Assembly (NCBI GenBank): GCA_019914945.1
Contig: CM034100.1
Coordinates: forward strand, 11,977,096 to 12,041,095
Source: Typha latifolia
Lineage: Eukaryota; Streptophyta; Magnoliopsida; Poales; Typhaceae
DNA: 64,000 nt
Direction: 5' to 3'
Below are positions 1 through 12,367 of the stretch, one piece after another; positions within the stretch are counted from its first letter, which is position 1, and the number at the start of each line of letters is the position of its first letter. Under the pieces are notes generated by a model that saw nothing but the letters and a program-made list of their open reading frames with translations, did no database searches and was not told the DNA's origin. The position numbers and the translations under genes were made by a program.

Positions 1-1600
1 TTGTATTCTAGTTTCTATTTTTAATAGGAATTAATGCTATAAGGTTAAAAACAGACGTCATTTATAAAAGATTTTCAGTTTTCTTAAAAATCAATTTAAA
101 TTGTTACTGTTTTAATGCCATAAATGTTATTTTTAGTTGCTTTTTAATGCAATTGAGAAGTTTGAATTTTAGTCATTAGAATTTTAGCAAATTGTGCTTT
201 CCCTATATAGAAATTTCTGATTTTCTATTTTGGGCGAATACATGACTGAAATTATTGTTGTGATTATTATATCTCCAGTGGAATATTTTGAAAAAAATAT
301 AATTGTGATCAATTGTTTATTTAAAAAAAAAAGTTTGAGAAAATTCATTAATGCTTTAATTAATGCATGTTGGATAAATGACCACATATGCCTAAAATAA
401 ATTTTCTCTTGGTTTATTTTAAAGGTTTTAGCTAATGGATCAAAATCGGATTTGAATTCAGATCTGATAATTACAAGAATATTAAATCTTGTCGGAATTC
501 AAATAAATTTTGAATCCAAACCGGATAAACTAATTACTTAATATAAGGAGATACTTGTGAATTTGTTCTAATAAAGAGATTTGATTATCTTTAAAGTTGT
601 GTACTCTTATTATGTTAAACTTTTATTCCAGATCTTACTATTCTGAAATTTGTCTATGTTAGACAGAAAAAAAAATTGTTTTGAGTTTAAAACCAGTTTT
701 CATTAAAATTACTTTTAAGTCGTTTTTTAAAAGTAGACAGCATATATATATAGGTGTAGTTTTTAATCTTGCATTTGAATGACTAAATTTACAGTTTAAA
801 CACTGAATTTCAATTATTTATGATTTAGTCCATATAAGTGTTCAAAGGAGTATCAAACATTCTTGTAATATATCTTTATGTGGTTTTCAAAATATCATAA
901 TTTTGATATTCACGTCAACATTTTGAGAAATGGGTGAAATTATGAGAACTTTTATTAGCATAAAAAAAGGGTGTTATAAATGAGACATTAAAAAAATGAG
1001 ATCATAAATTAGAAAATTGACCATTCTTATTAGCTTTACTGTTTTGACAGAAAAATTCTTTTATTTGTAACATATTACATTCTAGTCTGTTAAATATTAA
1101 ATTTTAGTAATAAATTTATTGTGAATAATTTTTAAAAAACTTTCAATATGTTAATTCTTAAATATGAGAATTAGGATTTTATGTTGGACATGTCTTATAT
1201 TTGAAATGTTGACTAGAATGTGAGGGTGTTAAATGTTAAATATTATTTTACTATGTGATAATAAAATATTAAGCATATTTATGCAAAATAGCGTGTGCTA
1301 TTCATTTGATGATAATTATATGCTTCAATATATATAAAAACTATGAGAAGAAAATTGTGTATATTAAAGTGTTGGATATATATATTATAACATGTGAAAT
1401 ACTTTCTTTTATAGTTAATAATAAATTTATTGAAGTGCTATAAAAGTTAAATATAATTATTTCAATCATTGTCATATATACTTACTTGATAATTATCATT
1501 ATGCAATACATGAAATTATTTATAAATGTGGGGGTTGTGAACTCCAAATTAAAATTTTAAATTCTGAAGACTTTTTATATTAACATGTCGTGCAAGTTAA
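1..1600. other. AT-rich intergenic DNA
   Basis: No convincing reading frame, RNA gene or repeat boundary is visible. The stretch is rich in A/T runs, and the only long open frame (184-387, minus) is low-complexity Phe/Ile/Asn-rich and not credible. Confidence 0.6.
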
Positions 1601-2160
1601 TTAATTGTAAAGGCAAAATAGCCTAGAAAAGGATGAGGTCCTAAGACTAGCATTGCTGCTAGATTTTCATCAAGGAGGATGGGTATAAAGCTTACATAAT
1701 TGTTCCAATAGTGGATCCCTACTACAGATTAGATTTATCCAAAAGTGAAGTTGGGTAGAAATGAAACTATTGATAGACATAGTGAAGAGAACTAATTATT
1801 TTTTTCTATCCCTATGGTGAAGTGCTTTATGTGACGGCCAAGTTGCGTTTATCTCTTAACGAGTCTAATACAGTTATTATTTTTTTAGAGGTATGTTCCG
1901 TTACAAACACCTTTTGAGGATTCACCTAAGTAAGAGCTATCGTGATGCCCAAGTCCCTAATAACTCTCATGATAATCAAGGCAAGCGCATGACTATAAAT
2001 AGCATTATCCGCACAAGAATAAAGTACTCCTCCGACTATGTGCATGATTATAGAAGATTGATATATAAGACTTGGTTCAAATCATAATCCACCATTGATC
2101 CTTAATTTAACACAATTATTGCAAGGTGCAAGTTCAAACCGTAAAATACTTAGCAATGAT
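1601..2160. other. More complex segment, identity unknown
   Basis: Base composition becomes more balanced here than on either side and short open stretches occur (for example 1893-2087, plus strand, 64 codons). I recognise no family. Because a candidate polypurine tract and LTR start follow at 2268-2279, it could be the decayed 3' internal part of an LTR element. That is inference only. Confidence 0.25.
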
Positions 2161-2188
2161 ACATAATATAAAAGTTCAATATGGTAAT

Positions 2189-2190
<2 letters not shown>

Positions 2191-2236
<46 letters not shown>
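2191..2236. repeat. (TA)n microsatellite
   Basis: Uninterrupted alternating TA, about 23 units. Similar shorter tracts lie at 3129-3146, 4795-4812, 14068-14084, 21753-21772 and 37889-37902. Confidence 0.95.
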
Positions 2237-2241
<5 letters not shown>

Positions 2242-2278
2242 TAAATGTTTGTGTTTTTAAATCCCTTTGTGGGGGAAT

Positions 2279-2830
2279 TGTTGTTAATTTCAGAATTTTA
2301 ATTAAATTTGAAATTAGTAATTAAAGAAATTTAAAACTCAAACCTTACAAGAATTTTAAAAGTTTTGTAATGGCCATAACGGTCATTTTAAAATGATTAA
2401 TGGGTTGAATTCATTTGGGGGTTACAAGTTTTGAAGAAATTCAAAAGGCCTCAAATACCTATAAATACCCCATTTGTCCATTGGAAAAAAAAATAACAAC
2501 ACAAAAATTTCAAATCAAGTTTTAGCTACTTTTCTCTCTTAATTTTTCTTATCTGTTATTTTAATTTAATTAGAGGAGTGCATTTCTCACAGAGAAACGT
2601 CGAAAAACTGTGCTATCCGGTGATGCATGAACGAGGTTCTAGGTTGTACCTTGAAGAAAAGAGAAGCAAGGTAACCCTACGAGTGGCGCGGCTATACTTC
2701 GGTGGCCAGAGTTCATTAAATTATTTTTTTATTAAATAATATTTATTTTAATATTTTTAAATTTATTCTGTGAAAAATTATTCTTAGTTGAAGTTTTTAG
2801 AAATAAAAACTAACATGATGTTTGTATCTC
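2279..2830 (+). mobile_element. Candidate Copia-like LTR (solo or 3' LTR), right edge uncertain
   Basis: A G-rich tract (tgtgggggaat, 2268-2278) resembles a polypurine tract and is followed directly by TGTTGTTAATTTC, a plausible LTR start. Inside are a TATA-like box (cctataaatacccc, about 2458-2471) and a more complex transcribed-looking stretch to about 2712. A second copy, a matching CA end and a target duplication were not found, so the right edge is a guess. It could equally be a decayed promoter. Confidence 0.4.
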
Positions 2831-4300
2831 TTATTGAAAAAGGGTCTTGCTTCATATTACTTCTTCCACTCCCCTAATTATATTGAGCATGATCCTCTCA
2901 ATCCAGCTCTTTCTATATTAACATATTATCCAATATTATCTCAGAAGAATTAGACAATAATGATATTGTAGAAAAGGCAAAAATGAATAACGAATCAGTA
3001 ACAGCTAGATAATGAATATGACCATATTAATAAGTTTCATATTTAGATATTTGGTACAGCTGTACAGTTACTATAATCAAGCATAGAAGCTTGTATTTAT
3101 AAGATAATGAGTCATACAATACAATGAGATATATATATATATATATCAACTCCCCAAATACTTGAATTCTTTTTTTTTTAAAAGAGATATATATATATCC
3201 TTTAACCTGTACATGCAGACAAGTAGACAACTAACACAATGATTCCATTAATTTCTTATATAATATGTATGATGTGTAGTCTCGTTGTAGGAGGATTAAT
3301 TATTAGTCGTTAATATTTGTCTAAGCTTATAGAAACTCTTTGAAATTCTCTGTCCCCAAAAATTAATCCTCATAAACCTGGTGCTAATGAGCCCTTTCGG
3401 ACCAAAAGGCTTTTCAAAGGAATATTTGTAGGAAATAATTCTTGGTCCCTTAGAATGATGTTCTCCATTAGTGTCCTCCCAGGACATTACTAATATCCAG
3501 TATTTTTCTCTCATATATTATGTTATAAGTTTGTTAGGAGTTTAAAGCAGGCATTTATTTGAAACCCTAGTATTGCTCATTTGTTGCAGGCTTGGGCCTG
3601 GTTCTATTCACTCGTTTGATGCTTAATTGGGCCCCAATCAAGAATGCTGACCACAAAATGCTTCCAGCTCATAAATTCCAACCAAATAGGTGATAGCTGC
3701 GATTAAAGAAAAACGTGATAAGATTCGCATAAAAGACGGAAATTGCTTCGGTTCGACGGCTCAGATCAGCTCGAATTGAGACGGCTATGGAGTAATAGTT
3801 TAGCAACGTCTGGACTAAGAGGGGGCTAACCATTTTGGCCGAACTATTTATTGTTTATAAGCTTTTAAATAATTAAAAAAAATCTAGATAAAAAGAAAGT
3901 TATCCTAATATTAGGAAATGATATTTTTGCCCTTAAAATAAATATTCTTAGCTAATATTTTTTATATGTGGTGAAAAATATTTTGAGAAGTGTTTTTCAT
4001 TAATTACATATATTTGTGACGGTATATGTAAAATAATTTTATAGTTATACCCCTGACAAGCTCCTTATTTGTATGCCTAAGATTTCATATTTACTAATCA
4101 TTCAAAAACCATTCATTTTTCATGGCTACGGGTCCAAGTTACTTTTCCGAGAAATCGATGTTAAAATCCAAACCATTTACTGGATGAAAATGCAAAGATG
4201 CCCTTAATTAAAAGTATGCAATAAAGAAGAAGAATGACATTTTTTTGGATCTTTTATCGTGAAATAGATCATTTATGATATTTTTTTCAATCGAACACTG
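2831..4300. other. Intergenic DNA
   Basis: AT-rich with TA microsatellites at 3129-3146 and 3186-3198. A slightly more complex stretch at 3540-3840 has no open frame of note. Nothing else supportable is seen. Confidence 0.55.
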
Positions 4301-4314
4301 AAATGAAAATTAGG

Positions 4315-4640
4315 ACAAACCAAGGGGGTTTCTTACAAAAGAGTTGAACAACTATCCCCCTAACCTGGTCCAAAGGGCCACCACGCTCAAAAAAAGTATT
4401 GTCTCTTTCCAACTGGGCCCCACGACTAAAACAGCCAATCCCGCCCAAAAGTGGAAAAAACCTCGAAACGCCGTTTGGTGTTGGATAACCGCCCGTTGGT
4501 GCCGTCCAACGCACGCAAGCTTACCGTGGAGGAAGAAGATGTCGGCGGTGGGGCCCAAAAGACTAGCCCTTTTTCCGCTTCCTTTTTTGGAAACTGTGGA
4601 CCTTTTTGTAGTTCCTATAAATGACCCATAGCTGGATCCA
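4315..4640 (+). promoter_or_regulatory. Possible orphan core promoter in a GC-richer island
   Basis: GC content rises sharply in an otherwise AT-rich area and ends with a TATA-like box (cctataaatg, 4614-4623), followed about 30 bp on by a pyrimidine-rich stretch that could be a transcription start. No coding frame follows. The open frames inside (4344-4631 plus, 4352-4558 minus) overlap each other and show no recognisable domain. This may be the remains of a gene 5' region. Confidence 0.25.
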
Positions 4641-6467
4641 TCATCCCACTCTCAGTCGTTGCTTTTAATATATCCCTAAGCTTTTTCTATTTACATGTAT
4701 ACCCTTTTAAATATAATATTTGAGTGTATATATTCTCTCAAAATTTTGATGGTTATTTTTTACCACTAAATAGGAGTACTCTTAGTTGAGATTTATATAT
4801 ATATATATATATACACGATAAAAAAGAACCATTAGATCTTGATCTAAAGAATGATTCAAGTTTGATTTAATTTAAATTCGGTTCAAGCTTCATTAAATTC
4901 AAATTAGGCTTGATTTGAACAAAGTTTATTTTCGAGCTTGATTTAAGCTACAAAAAAGGTTCGAATTAGAATCGATCAATTTCAACCTTAATGCACGGGC
5001 TGAAGGTAATTAATTTCATATCTCGATTTTATGTACCTATTGAAATATATTGGATTTTAGAAATAGTGTTAATTACATCTAGATTCTTAGCTATAGTCTA
5101 CTTTCATAAAAATCCCCTCATTTATTTTGTACGACACTTTAAACTTTCCACTAACTTAATAATATTAACTGAAAATATCAAAAGATCATATTCTTAATTT
5201 TTTTTATCTAAAGTAGAGATTTATATAAAAATAGATAATACTTCAAAAAGTACAGGTGTAAATATCTCTAGGGACTATATATACAAAATATTAAACCTTG
5301 AGGATATAGAAATAAATAAGAGACTTTTAGTTTTGGATTAATTATATTTTAGGAATTTTTACAAATCACACCCTACATTTTATCTTTGGGGATTTTATAA
5401 CGCGACCCCTCATTTTTCCGATAATATTTATTTAACACCCTAATGTTACTTTAGCTAACTAACATTAATCATATTATATAATTTATGCAAAGGTCTAGAC
5501 CTAACTTAATTTCCCATAAAATCTTCCTTCCCCAAAATAAACCCTACACAACAAAATCTAAATCTTCTTTTCTAAAACTAAATCCTACCTCACAAAATTA
5601 TAATATCAAGCCCCACAACCTTATAAGAATCCCCCAAAATCTCTACCACGTACAAGTATTAGAAGTTTCTCCAACTTCACCTATTTTTCTCCATCTCTCC
5701 CGCTCAAACCCCTTTTTTCTCTATCTTTCCCAAATTTTCTTCATTTCCCTTCCCATTTTTAAGGTCCCAAGCAACAAAGTCGGTTTGGCGTTTGGGGAGC
5801 TCTAAAATCTCTATGGTTAGGAGTTTGAAAGCTCTAAGATTGGCTTAACATTTAGGCCATGTTCTCCCTGATTTAAAAAAAAGCAATAAGTATAAATGTT
5901 CTTAGTTATGAATAAAACTATAGATGAGTACAAGGGTGATTTAGGAATGTTATGCACTTTAATCCCCATAAACTTTTTTTTACATCACCTTAACTGTAAA
6001 TATAACTATTATTAACAGAGTTAATAAATAATTAATATTTTTTTAAATAAATATGTATTTGAAGAGTAAATTTAAGTTGGCTTAGTAATACAAAATAAAA
6101 ATATAGAGAGATAAAGGTGATATTTTGTACAAATTGATAAACAACTTAGATTAGAAGACATAAACACCATTAACTTTTGAATAAAAAAACTTAATTATTA
6201 TATATATTGATGCAAAATGAAGTTCAAGGCTATTTTGTTTTAAATAACGAGAGACAAGATGTATTAACCTCTTTATCAATTTTAATAGAAAACCTTTTTT
6301 TATACTGTTGAACATTTTTAACTCTTTGGAATAGATATTATAATATTTTAAATAGTTTAAAGAGATTAATTGTATAATTTTATTCTTTGGGGGTTAGAAT
6401 GTGATACTTATGGTCAATATATGTAATTAAACCATTAAAATATGAACCATTTAAGATATTCATATAT

Positions 6468-6470
<3 letters not shown>
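4641..6470. other. AT-rich intergenic DNA
   Basis: Only low-complexity sequence is seen. The open frame at 5485-5805 is Pro/Ser/Leu-rich with no start context or homology I recognise. The text at 5345-5470 resembles the ends of short MITE-type elements but no matching partner end was found. Confidence 0.5.

Positions 6471-6519
<49 letters not shown>
6471..6519. repeat. (AT)n microsatellite
   Basis: About 24 uninterrupted AT units. Confidence 0.95.
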
Positions 6520-6521
<2 letters not shown>

Positions 6522-6779
6522 TTTAAATATGAAGTTTAGGGTTATAGTGTTCTGGGTCTTCTGACAGCCTGACAAGTCTAGGAAACCAAAGGGAGAAATT
6601 GCAGCATGCGATCTTTTTCCCTTGGTTTCGCTGCGATAGGCTCACCGCCAAGTAAGCTTATCGCCGTTGCAATAGGTATTGTACGCAGTATTGGCAATAT
6701 GTATGAATGTATGATCCACAGTATATCTCTAGCTCCCCAACAAGTTGTATATGTACTCTCACGCTCTCTCTCATTTAAA

Positions 6780-6910
6780 TAATTAAGCCAATTAAGTGTT
6801 TCATTCTATAAATCCGAATGTGTTTTTTAATAGCTTAAGTTTTTTAGCAATTACAGTGACTTACTATAGTATCAGGGTTAAAGCCATGAGTTTCGAATCA
6901 TGTTACAATA
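6780..6910 (+). mobile_element. Remnant with degenerate Met-tRNA primer site
   Basis: The stretch tatagtatcaggg (about 6865-6877) resembles the plant LTR-element primer site tggtatcagagc and is followed by gagtttcgaatcatg, the kind of text often found just inside small LTR elements (TRIM-like). No LTR pair was found. A similar motif is at 19150-19161. Weak evidence. Confidence 0.3.
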
Positions 6911-7800
6911 ATGTTATTTAAAATATTAGTTTTCTCATTTCTATTTTTCTGGCCTGTGAAAAAATCTCAAACTTGAAAGTAAAGAAGAATATTAGAATAT
7001 AAATAGAAAAAATTATTATTCTATAATTTTAGAGTAACTGCTATATTATTGTTTCGATAAATTTGAGTTTGAGAAACTAAAACACTCTTGATGGAAGAAA
7101 ATATATTTTACTCCTTATAATTAGGCTAAATTCTAAATATTTTTTTGAACTTTTTATTTCTATGGCTTAATTCTTCTGTACTTCAAGTCTATATGAAACT
7201 TTTAATTTTTTCTAAAATAATTATCTAATAAAATAAATAAATTTGTGAGCATTTGCTCTTTAATAACATCTTTCAAACATTTACATATAAATTATAGCTA
7301 TAAAAGAGTTTTAAGTAACAGGAATGCACTATGAATTTTAGCCGCCACAGGACTGTCAACTATATTTTCTTCATTTTAATTTTGTAGGATTTTTTTTTAA
7401 TTTGTAGGATCTTCCAATCCCAGTTATTATCTACAATTATGTGTAGATAGTAAATAAGGATTTTATACATACTGTTATGGTAATCCTAGTTTTTTTTTTT
7501 CAAATAACTCAAAATTATAATTAGAAAATCTGAAAAAGATAGTTACCACTTAACGGAGTCAAATGACAATCGGCAAATCCCTAAAAAAAGAATCTTCTAT
7601 ATAGTCAACTGTCCTAACATGGCCGACATGTAGTAATTTACACCATCAACCAAGTCAACATTTCCATCTAACTTAAGAATTTTGCCATTTCTTTTGGATT
7701 CCACTCACAATATATGATCAACAATCCGTTGACTAATGTGTGAGTTGATTTTTCTAAAGTTAGTTAGCCATGTTGACTAATTGATTTAGGATATAATATA
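6911..7800. other. AT-rich intergenic DNA
   Basis: Nothing recognisable was found on either strand. Confidence 0.55.
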
Positions 7801-7804
7801 CTAA

Positions 7805-8418
7805 GCCTCCGTTCACTCGTAGAATAAAAATAAATTAGCATGAGTATAAAATAATTATACACTAGAAGAAAGAAATAAACACTGTGGGTTAATACATGTT
7901 TATAAACCTGCGCTACTATATAATGCGAGATTACAAACTCGCACTCTATATAAAATAAGCATACACTAGAATAAATAAATAGACAATGCGGATTAATTTA
8001 AGATTATAAGCCCGCATTGTGATGTAATGCGAGGTTAAATATTTTTATTTTTGCAGAATTTACTAGTTTAAAAAAAATCTCTAACCGTAGGTGAGATGTC
8101 TAAAATTTAAAAAAGGAGATAGATAAGAGAGAAAATATAAATCGTAGTTGAGATGACCGATATTTAATAGAAGAGATAGTGGAGAAAGAGAATCTCAACT
8201 GCAGCTGAGATGATTTATAATTAAATATTGTCTAATCTGGGAGCAAAATAGTAATTGTGGGTTATTATTAATTTTTTTAAAAGTTGTATAGAATAAGATG
8301 AGAGAAAATAATAAATTACTATATTATAATAAGATAAGATGTTATTTAATTACTACACCAAAATAAAGATGCTTATTCTAAAATAAGCTTATTCAAATTC
8401 CACAAGTGCACGGGCGGC
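7805..8418. mobile_element. MITE, PIF/Harbinger-like (copy 1)
   Basis: The left end (gcctccgttcactcg) matches the reverse complement of the right end (gccgcccgtgcacttg) with a few mismatches, giving short terminal inverted repeats. TAA precedes the left end (7802-7804) and AAA follows the right end, so the 3-bp TWA duplication is only partly kept. About 500 bp of the interior is closely repeated at 11760-12363. No coding capacity. The Harbinger assignment rests on end structure and the TAA target, not on a transposase. Confidence 0.65.
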
Positions 8419-8421
8419 AAA

Positions 8422-9280
8422 AGTCCACTCAGGCTCGGCTCAAAGCCCAAGCAACTTAATGGGTCGGTCACTTAAAACCTTTATATGCAATAAAAAAAAT
8501 CGTGTTTGAATTGATTTGCGGAATACCAAACTTGCTATTTTTCTATTAGAAATTTTTTAAAAATAATTATGATAATTAAATATTTATATTGCTAACTTAC
8601 ATTGAGAGTTGAGACAGACTTGCAAGTGATGTACCTAAAGTTGAGAATGAGGAGCAACCTAACCTTTTCACCCAAAATTTGTGGCCCTAAATTGCCAAGA
8701 GAGGAGGATATACCTGATTAACATTCACATTCACATCCAGTTGGGCAAGCTCCATCATGAATTCCAGCTCTACTTCTCAACCATCACAACTTCTTAATGC
8801 CGCCGACATCACTCATGAGAGAGAGATAGAGATCCTGGACTTATCTGTATCTGGACAAAAAGAATGGTTCATGGACTAATGGTCCCTTTTCTCCCACGTT
8901 CCAATCCAATAATTGAACTACTTTGGAACAACTAAGATCCTAATTAATGGGAAACCTTACAGTCGAGCATCTCTTTTGTCTGGTTATCTTAGTTTAACCT
9001 TTTCAGTTACCCTTGCTTAGCTACTGACAGCTTTGTTTTAGGTTTGTTAAGTTGCTTAAACGAGGAGACAAGCCTCTGGGACTATTTTATTATAATTGTT
9101 TGGTAGAAAAATTTACATAAATTTATTTAGGTCTTCTGTCTTCTACATAAAAAGTGGATGTTCATAATGGGGTTCGATTTAATTCGTAATAAGATTTCGA
9201 AAAATTAAATAAATATAAAGGAATTTATTATTTTAAATTTTTAGCGGTTAAACAAAAAATATATAAATTCAAACATCCAT
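8422..9280. other. Intergenic DNA upstream of gene 1
   Basis: No supportable gene. Some stretches (8600-9060) are less AT-rich, but their frames are short and broken. Confidence 0.5.
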
Positions 9281-9284
9281 CACC

Positions 9285-9870
9285 ATGTCTCTGTCTTCAT
9301 GTCGGCACAACGTTTCGGGACTGCTGCTAGGGTTTGCTGTTTCCGGTGGGAAACGTGGAGCCCACCGCGATATTTTTTCAGAGGATTATAATTATAGAAC
9401 GTTCGTTCTGTTTAGCGCACCGTTTCCCCCCCAGTTGTTGTGCGCGAAGCGTTTCTCCAAGGAGATAAGTATATAACTTTTACACAAAACACCCTGAGAA
9501 ATTCAGTAATCTGTGTTTCGGTATCATGGTTTTATTATTCCGGAGTTAGTGGATTAAAATGAAAATGGTGGTTAGCCAGTTGAATGCTGTCTGTATTGCT
9601 CGTTTGTGGCGGTGAGATTTTCGTTGCATCAATTTCAAACAAATTTGCACAATCGGAGGGCATCCTTTCTCAAAATTTTATAAATTAAGGACTTATCTGT
9701 AAACTCTTAAAAACAAATAGCCAGTGGGTTATGCATAAACAAAACGGTTCCGGCGTTACAACAAACCAGCCAAACTCTTCGCCTTCCCTATTAAAACCCA
9801 AGCCATAGCCTCTGCCTCTTTGTCCCCCATTTCCCCCCCCCCCCCTTGTGGTGAGAGAGAGAGAGAGAAG
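9285..9870 (+). promoter_or_regulatory. Upstream region and 5' leader of the 141-aa gene
   Basis: Two TATA-like boxes are visible: gtatataac (9470-9478) and ttttataaat (9677-9686). The second lies about 190 bp before the ATG and would give a leader of roughly 160 nt. The leader holds a run of 13 C (9833-9845) and a GA repeat (9851-9868) immediately before the start codon. Such CT/GA tracts are common in plant 5' leaders. Promoter assignment is inference. Confidence 0.4.
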
Positions 9871-9872
9871 TG

Positions 9873-10298
9873 ATGAAGCGAACCAGAGCAGAGTTCGAGC
9901 TCTGCGAAGCTCAACCCAAGATACAGCGCCGCTCCAAGAATCCAATCGCGAAGCCGCAAGAATTTAAGCAGGCAGCACGGAAGACCCAAGCAGACGAGAA
10001 GAGACCGACCGCGCCCGCGCCCATTCCTGCAGCTTCCATTAGCTCCCCGCCTTCCCCAACAATGGAGCAGGAGGAGGCCCCGCAAGTGGGTTTCGATGCA
10101 TTGGGCGAGTCGGGTTCGTGGTTTTCGTGGGGAATCGAGGAGGAGTTGCTCTTGGGTTGGTTCCCGTTCGTAGACGAGCACTTCCTCTGCTCTCAGAACA
10201 GAGGAGGCTGGTTCGGGTCATTTTGGGAAGAGGAGGAGGATTACCATGATATATGGAAGCTCCTTCACATCCACGAGATACCCAACTCCGCAAAGTGA
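9873..10298 (+). CDS. Uncharacterised small plant protein (141 aa)
   Basis: Single-exon frame beginning at the first ATG (MKRTRAEFEL). A GTG one codon earlier is not taken as the start. Residues 1-45 are basic with Lys/Arg clusters (KIQRRSK, 16-22) that could act as a nuclear signal. Residues 46-63 are Pro/Ala/Ser-rich. Residues 70-137 are acidic and rich in Trp/Phe, including WFSWGIEEELLLGWFPFVDE (83-102) and EEEEDYHDIWKL (119-130), which looks like a short folded or binding motif. No signal peptide or membrane segment. GC content and codon use rise clearly above the flanks, unlike the surrounding DNA. I do not recognise the family, so no function is given. A TTGTA-containing 3' region follows (about 10398). 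Confidence 0.7.
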   Translation: MKRTRAEFELCEAQPKIQRRSKNPIAKPQEFKQAARKTQADEKRPTAPAPIPAASISSPPSPTMEQEEAPQVGFDALGESGSWFSWGIEEELLLGWFPFVDEHFLCSQNRGGWFGSFWEEEEDYHDIWKLLHIHEIPNSAK

Positions 10299-11419
10299 GA
10301 ACATTTTGAGGTTGGTAAAAAGAGATGAGAGAAGAAGAGGATAGGGCTGTAGGTGTTTGTGTTTTTGTCCCTTAGGTTCTTGTTTTTCTTCCTTTGTTTT
10401 TGTACAAATGTTAGAAGGGTTTATGAGATGCCATGATACAGAAAGTTTGTTTTAGTGCTTCAAACTGTTATTTCTTTGATCTCCTTTTTAGAGTTTAGAG
10501 AGATCGCTGCAAGTAATGCGAGGTAGAGAAGGAACTTTTGGAGGATGCTGGTTGGTTTCAGCAATGAAGTCATAGCATGCGATTGGTCGAGGAAGACAAG
10601 AAAAGGTTTTGGTAAATCCATCGAGAGAAAGTAGCTTACAAGAACTTGATGAACAATAGCCCGATAAGATATTCCGATGAAGAAAATATGCATTTTACCT
10701 TGGTCGAGCAATAATGAATTGGGTAATTTCCACAAAAAACACAGTTCGCGTTTAATTTTATCACCGAGGCTCACTTTCTGTTCAATTTCGGTTTTGTTTG
10801 CAGATCAGTTATTTTCTTTTTCTTTTTACTAAGTTTATTTTAGTAGTACTCATCCATAATATAAAATTAGAAAAAAAATAACCCTTCTTTTTAATTTTAT
10901 TCTTCTTCCTACTTCCTTTTCTCTGTTAATCTTTCTTTCTTTTTTCAATTAATACACTAAAAAACTAATTAAAATATTCTAAATAAATTAAAAAAAATTA
11001 ATTAATATTTTAAAATTTTAATTTAATCTATGTATCTACTAAAAAAATTTGGAATTACAGTTATAGTTACTTAAAATAAAAGTATTTTATTCCAAATAGA
11101 TTTAAAATATAAATAAATTTTTAATCTTAAAATTCTAAATTATGTTGTCACCTATTTTATTAATAGAATAAAAGAGCTAATATCAGTATAAGTTATTTTA
11201 ATGTTTAATTCAATATTAGTATAAAAAGTAATAATTATATTTGATGTGATATAATTAAAGTATTAAAAAATAATGAAATTGTATTAGGAATTGATGATGT
11301 TTTAAACTAAATGATAAAAAATCCTTTAATATATGGTAAATAATATTTTTTTCTAAAATAATATTATTTTTTATTAAAATTGTGGATTTGAAATACTTTA
11401 TATATTTAAATTACGATTA
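10299..11419. other. 3' flank of gene 1, then AT-rich DNA
   Basis: 10299-10460 is probably 3' untranslated sequence (T-rich, with TTTGTACAAATG). From 10461 on, open frames on the minus strand (10460-10774) have no recognisable domain. 10850-11419 is AT-rich and shows nothing supportable. Confidence 0.45.
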
Positions 11420-11995
11420 AATAACTATGCACGAAGTAATAAAAGGTTATAAGTCCGTATTGCAAGAAAATAATTTTACACTTTTTATTATAAAATAACA
11501 ATGCACTAAATAAAGAGTCACTGCAAGATAATGTGGGCTTATAAGCTCTCACTAAAATAAGGATATAAAGAGGAACTACAAGGTAATGGGGTTTTATAAG
11601 TTTGTATTATATATAAAATAATCATGCATTAGAAGAAGTAAATACGCACTAGGAGTTAATATAGTATTATAAATCCTCACTACAGTGTATTGCGGGGTTA
11701 TAATTCCACAGTGCAGTGTAATGTAGGGTTATAAAGTCACACTACGGTATAATGCGGAGTTATAAGTCCACACTCTATGTAAAATAATTATACACTAAAA
11801 TAAATAAATAAGCATTGCGAGTCAATACAAGTTATAAGCTTGCACAACGGTGTAATACTAGATTGTAAGCCCGCATTGCGGTGTAATGCGAGGTTATAAG
11901 CTCGCATAACGGTGTAATGCTAGTTTGTAAGCTCGTATTGCGGTGTAATGCGAGGTTATAAGCTTGCACGATAGGAAAAGTATGCGAGCTTAATA
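11420..11995. repeat. Degenerate tandem array of GGTTATAAG-type units
   Basis: A unit of about 35-60 bp built on the text 'gcggtgtaatgcgaggttataagc' in shorter variants recurs at least ten times, with the best copies at 11690-11965. Units alternate between endings such as ctcgcat and ccgcatt, suggesting a higher-order pair. The array leads directly into the MITE copy at 11996-12363, and copy 1 at 7805 carries only two or three units. The array therefore expanded inside the element. Confidence 0.75.
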
Positions 11996-12363
11996 TTTTT
12001 TTTATTTTTACAAAATTCACTAGTTCAAAAAAAATTTCAATTGTATGTGAGATGACTAATATTTAAAAAAATGATAGATGAGAGAGAAACTTAAACTTTA
12101 ACTGAGATGATCAATATTTAATAGAAGAGATAGTAGAGAGAGATCCTCAATTGTAGCTGAGCTGATGTGTAATTAAATATAATATAATCTATGGTTAAAA
12201 TAGTAATTATGGGTTATTAAATTATTTTTTAAAAATTATATAGAATAAGATAAGAGAGTGATGAATTACTATACTAGAATAAGATAAGATGTTTAATTAC
12301 TACACTAGAATAAGGAGTCTTATTCTAGAATAAGTTTATTCTTATCCGACAAGTGAAGGTGGC
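11996..12363. mobile_element. MITE, PIF/Harbinger-like (copy 2, right part)
   Basis: Closely matches 8040-8418 of copy 1. The right end (ttatccgacaagtgaaggtggc) is followed by TAA (12364-12366), matching the TAA before copy 1. The left terminus was not found, so either the element starts within or before the tandem array or its left end is lost. Confidence 0.6.
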
Positions 12364-12367
12364 TAAG

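Noticed and set aside
4344..4631. Overlapping frames on both strands in a GC-richer island
   Set aside because: Neither strand gives a recognisable product. Kept only as a possible promoter remnant.
5485..5805. 106-codon frame
   Set aside because: AT-rich, Ser/Pro/Leu-biased, no start context and no domain.
6780..6910. Possible Cassandra-type TRIM
   Set aside because: No 5S-rRNA-like sequence and no LTR pair found. Only a degenerate primer-like motif remains, listed at low confidence.
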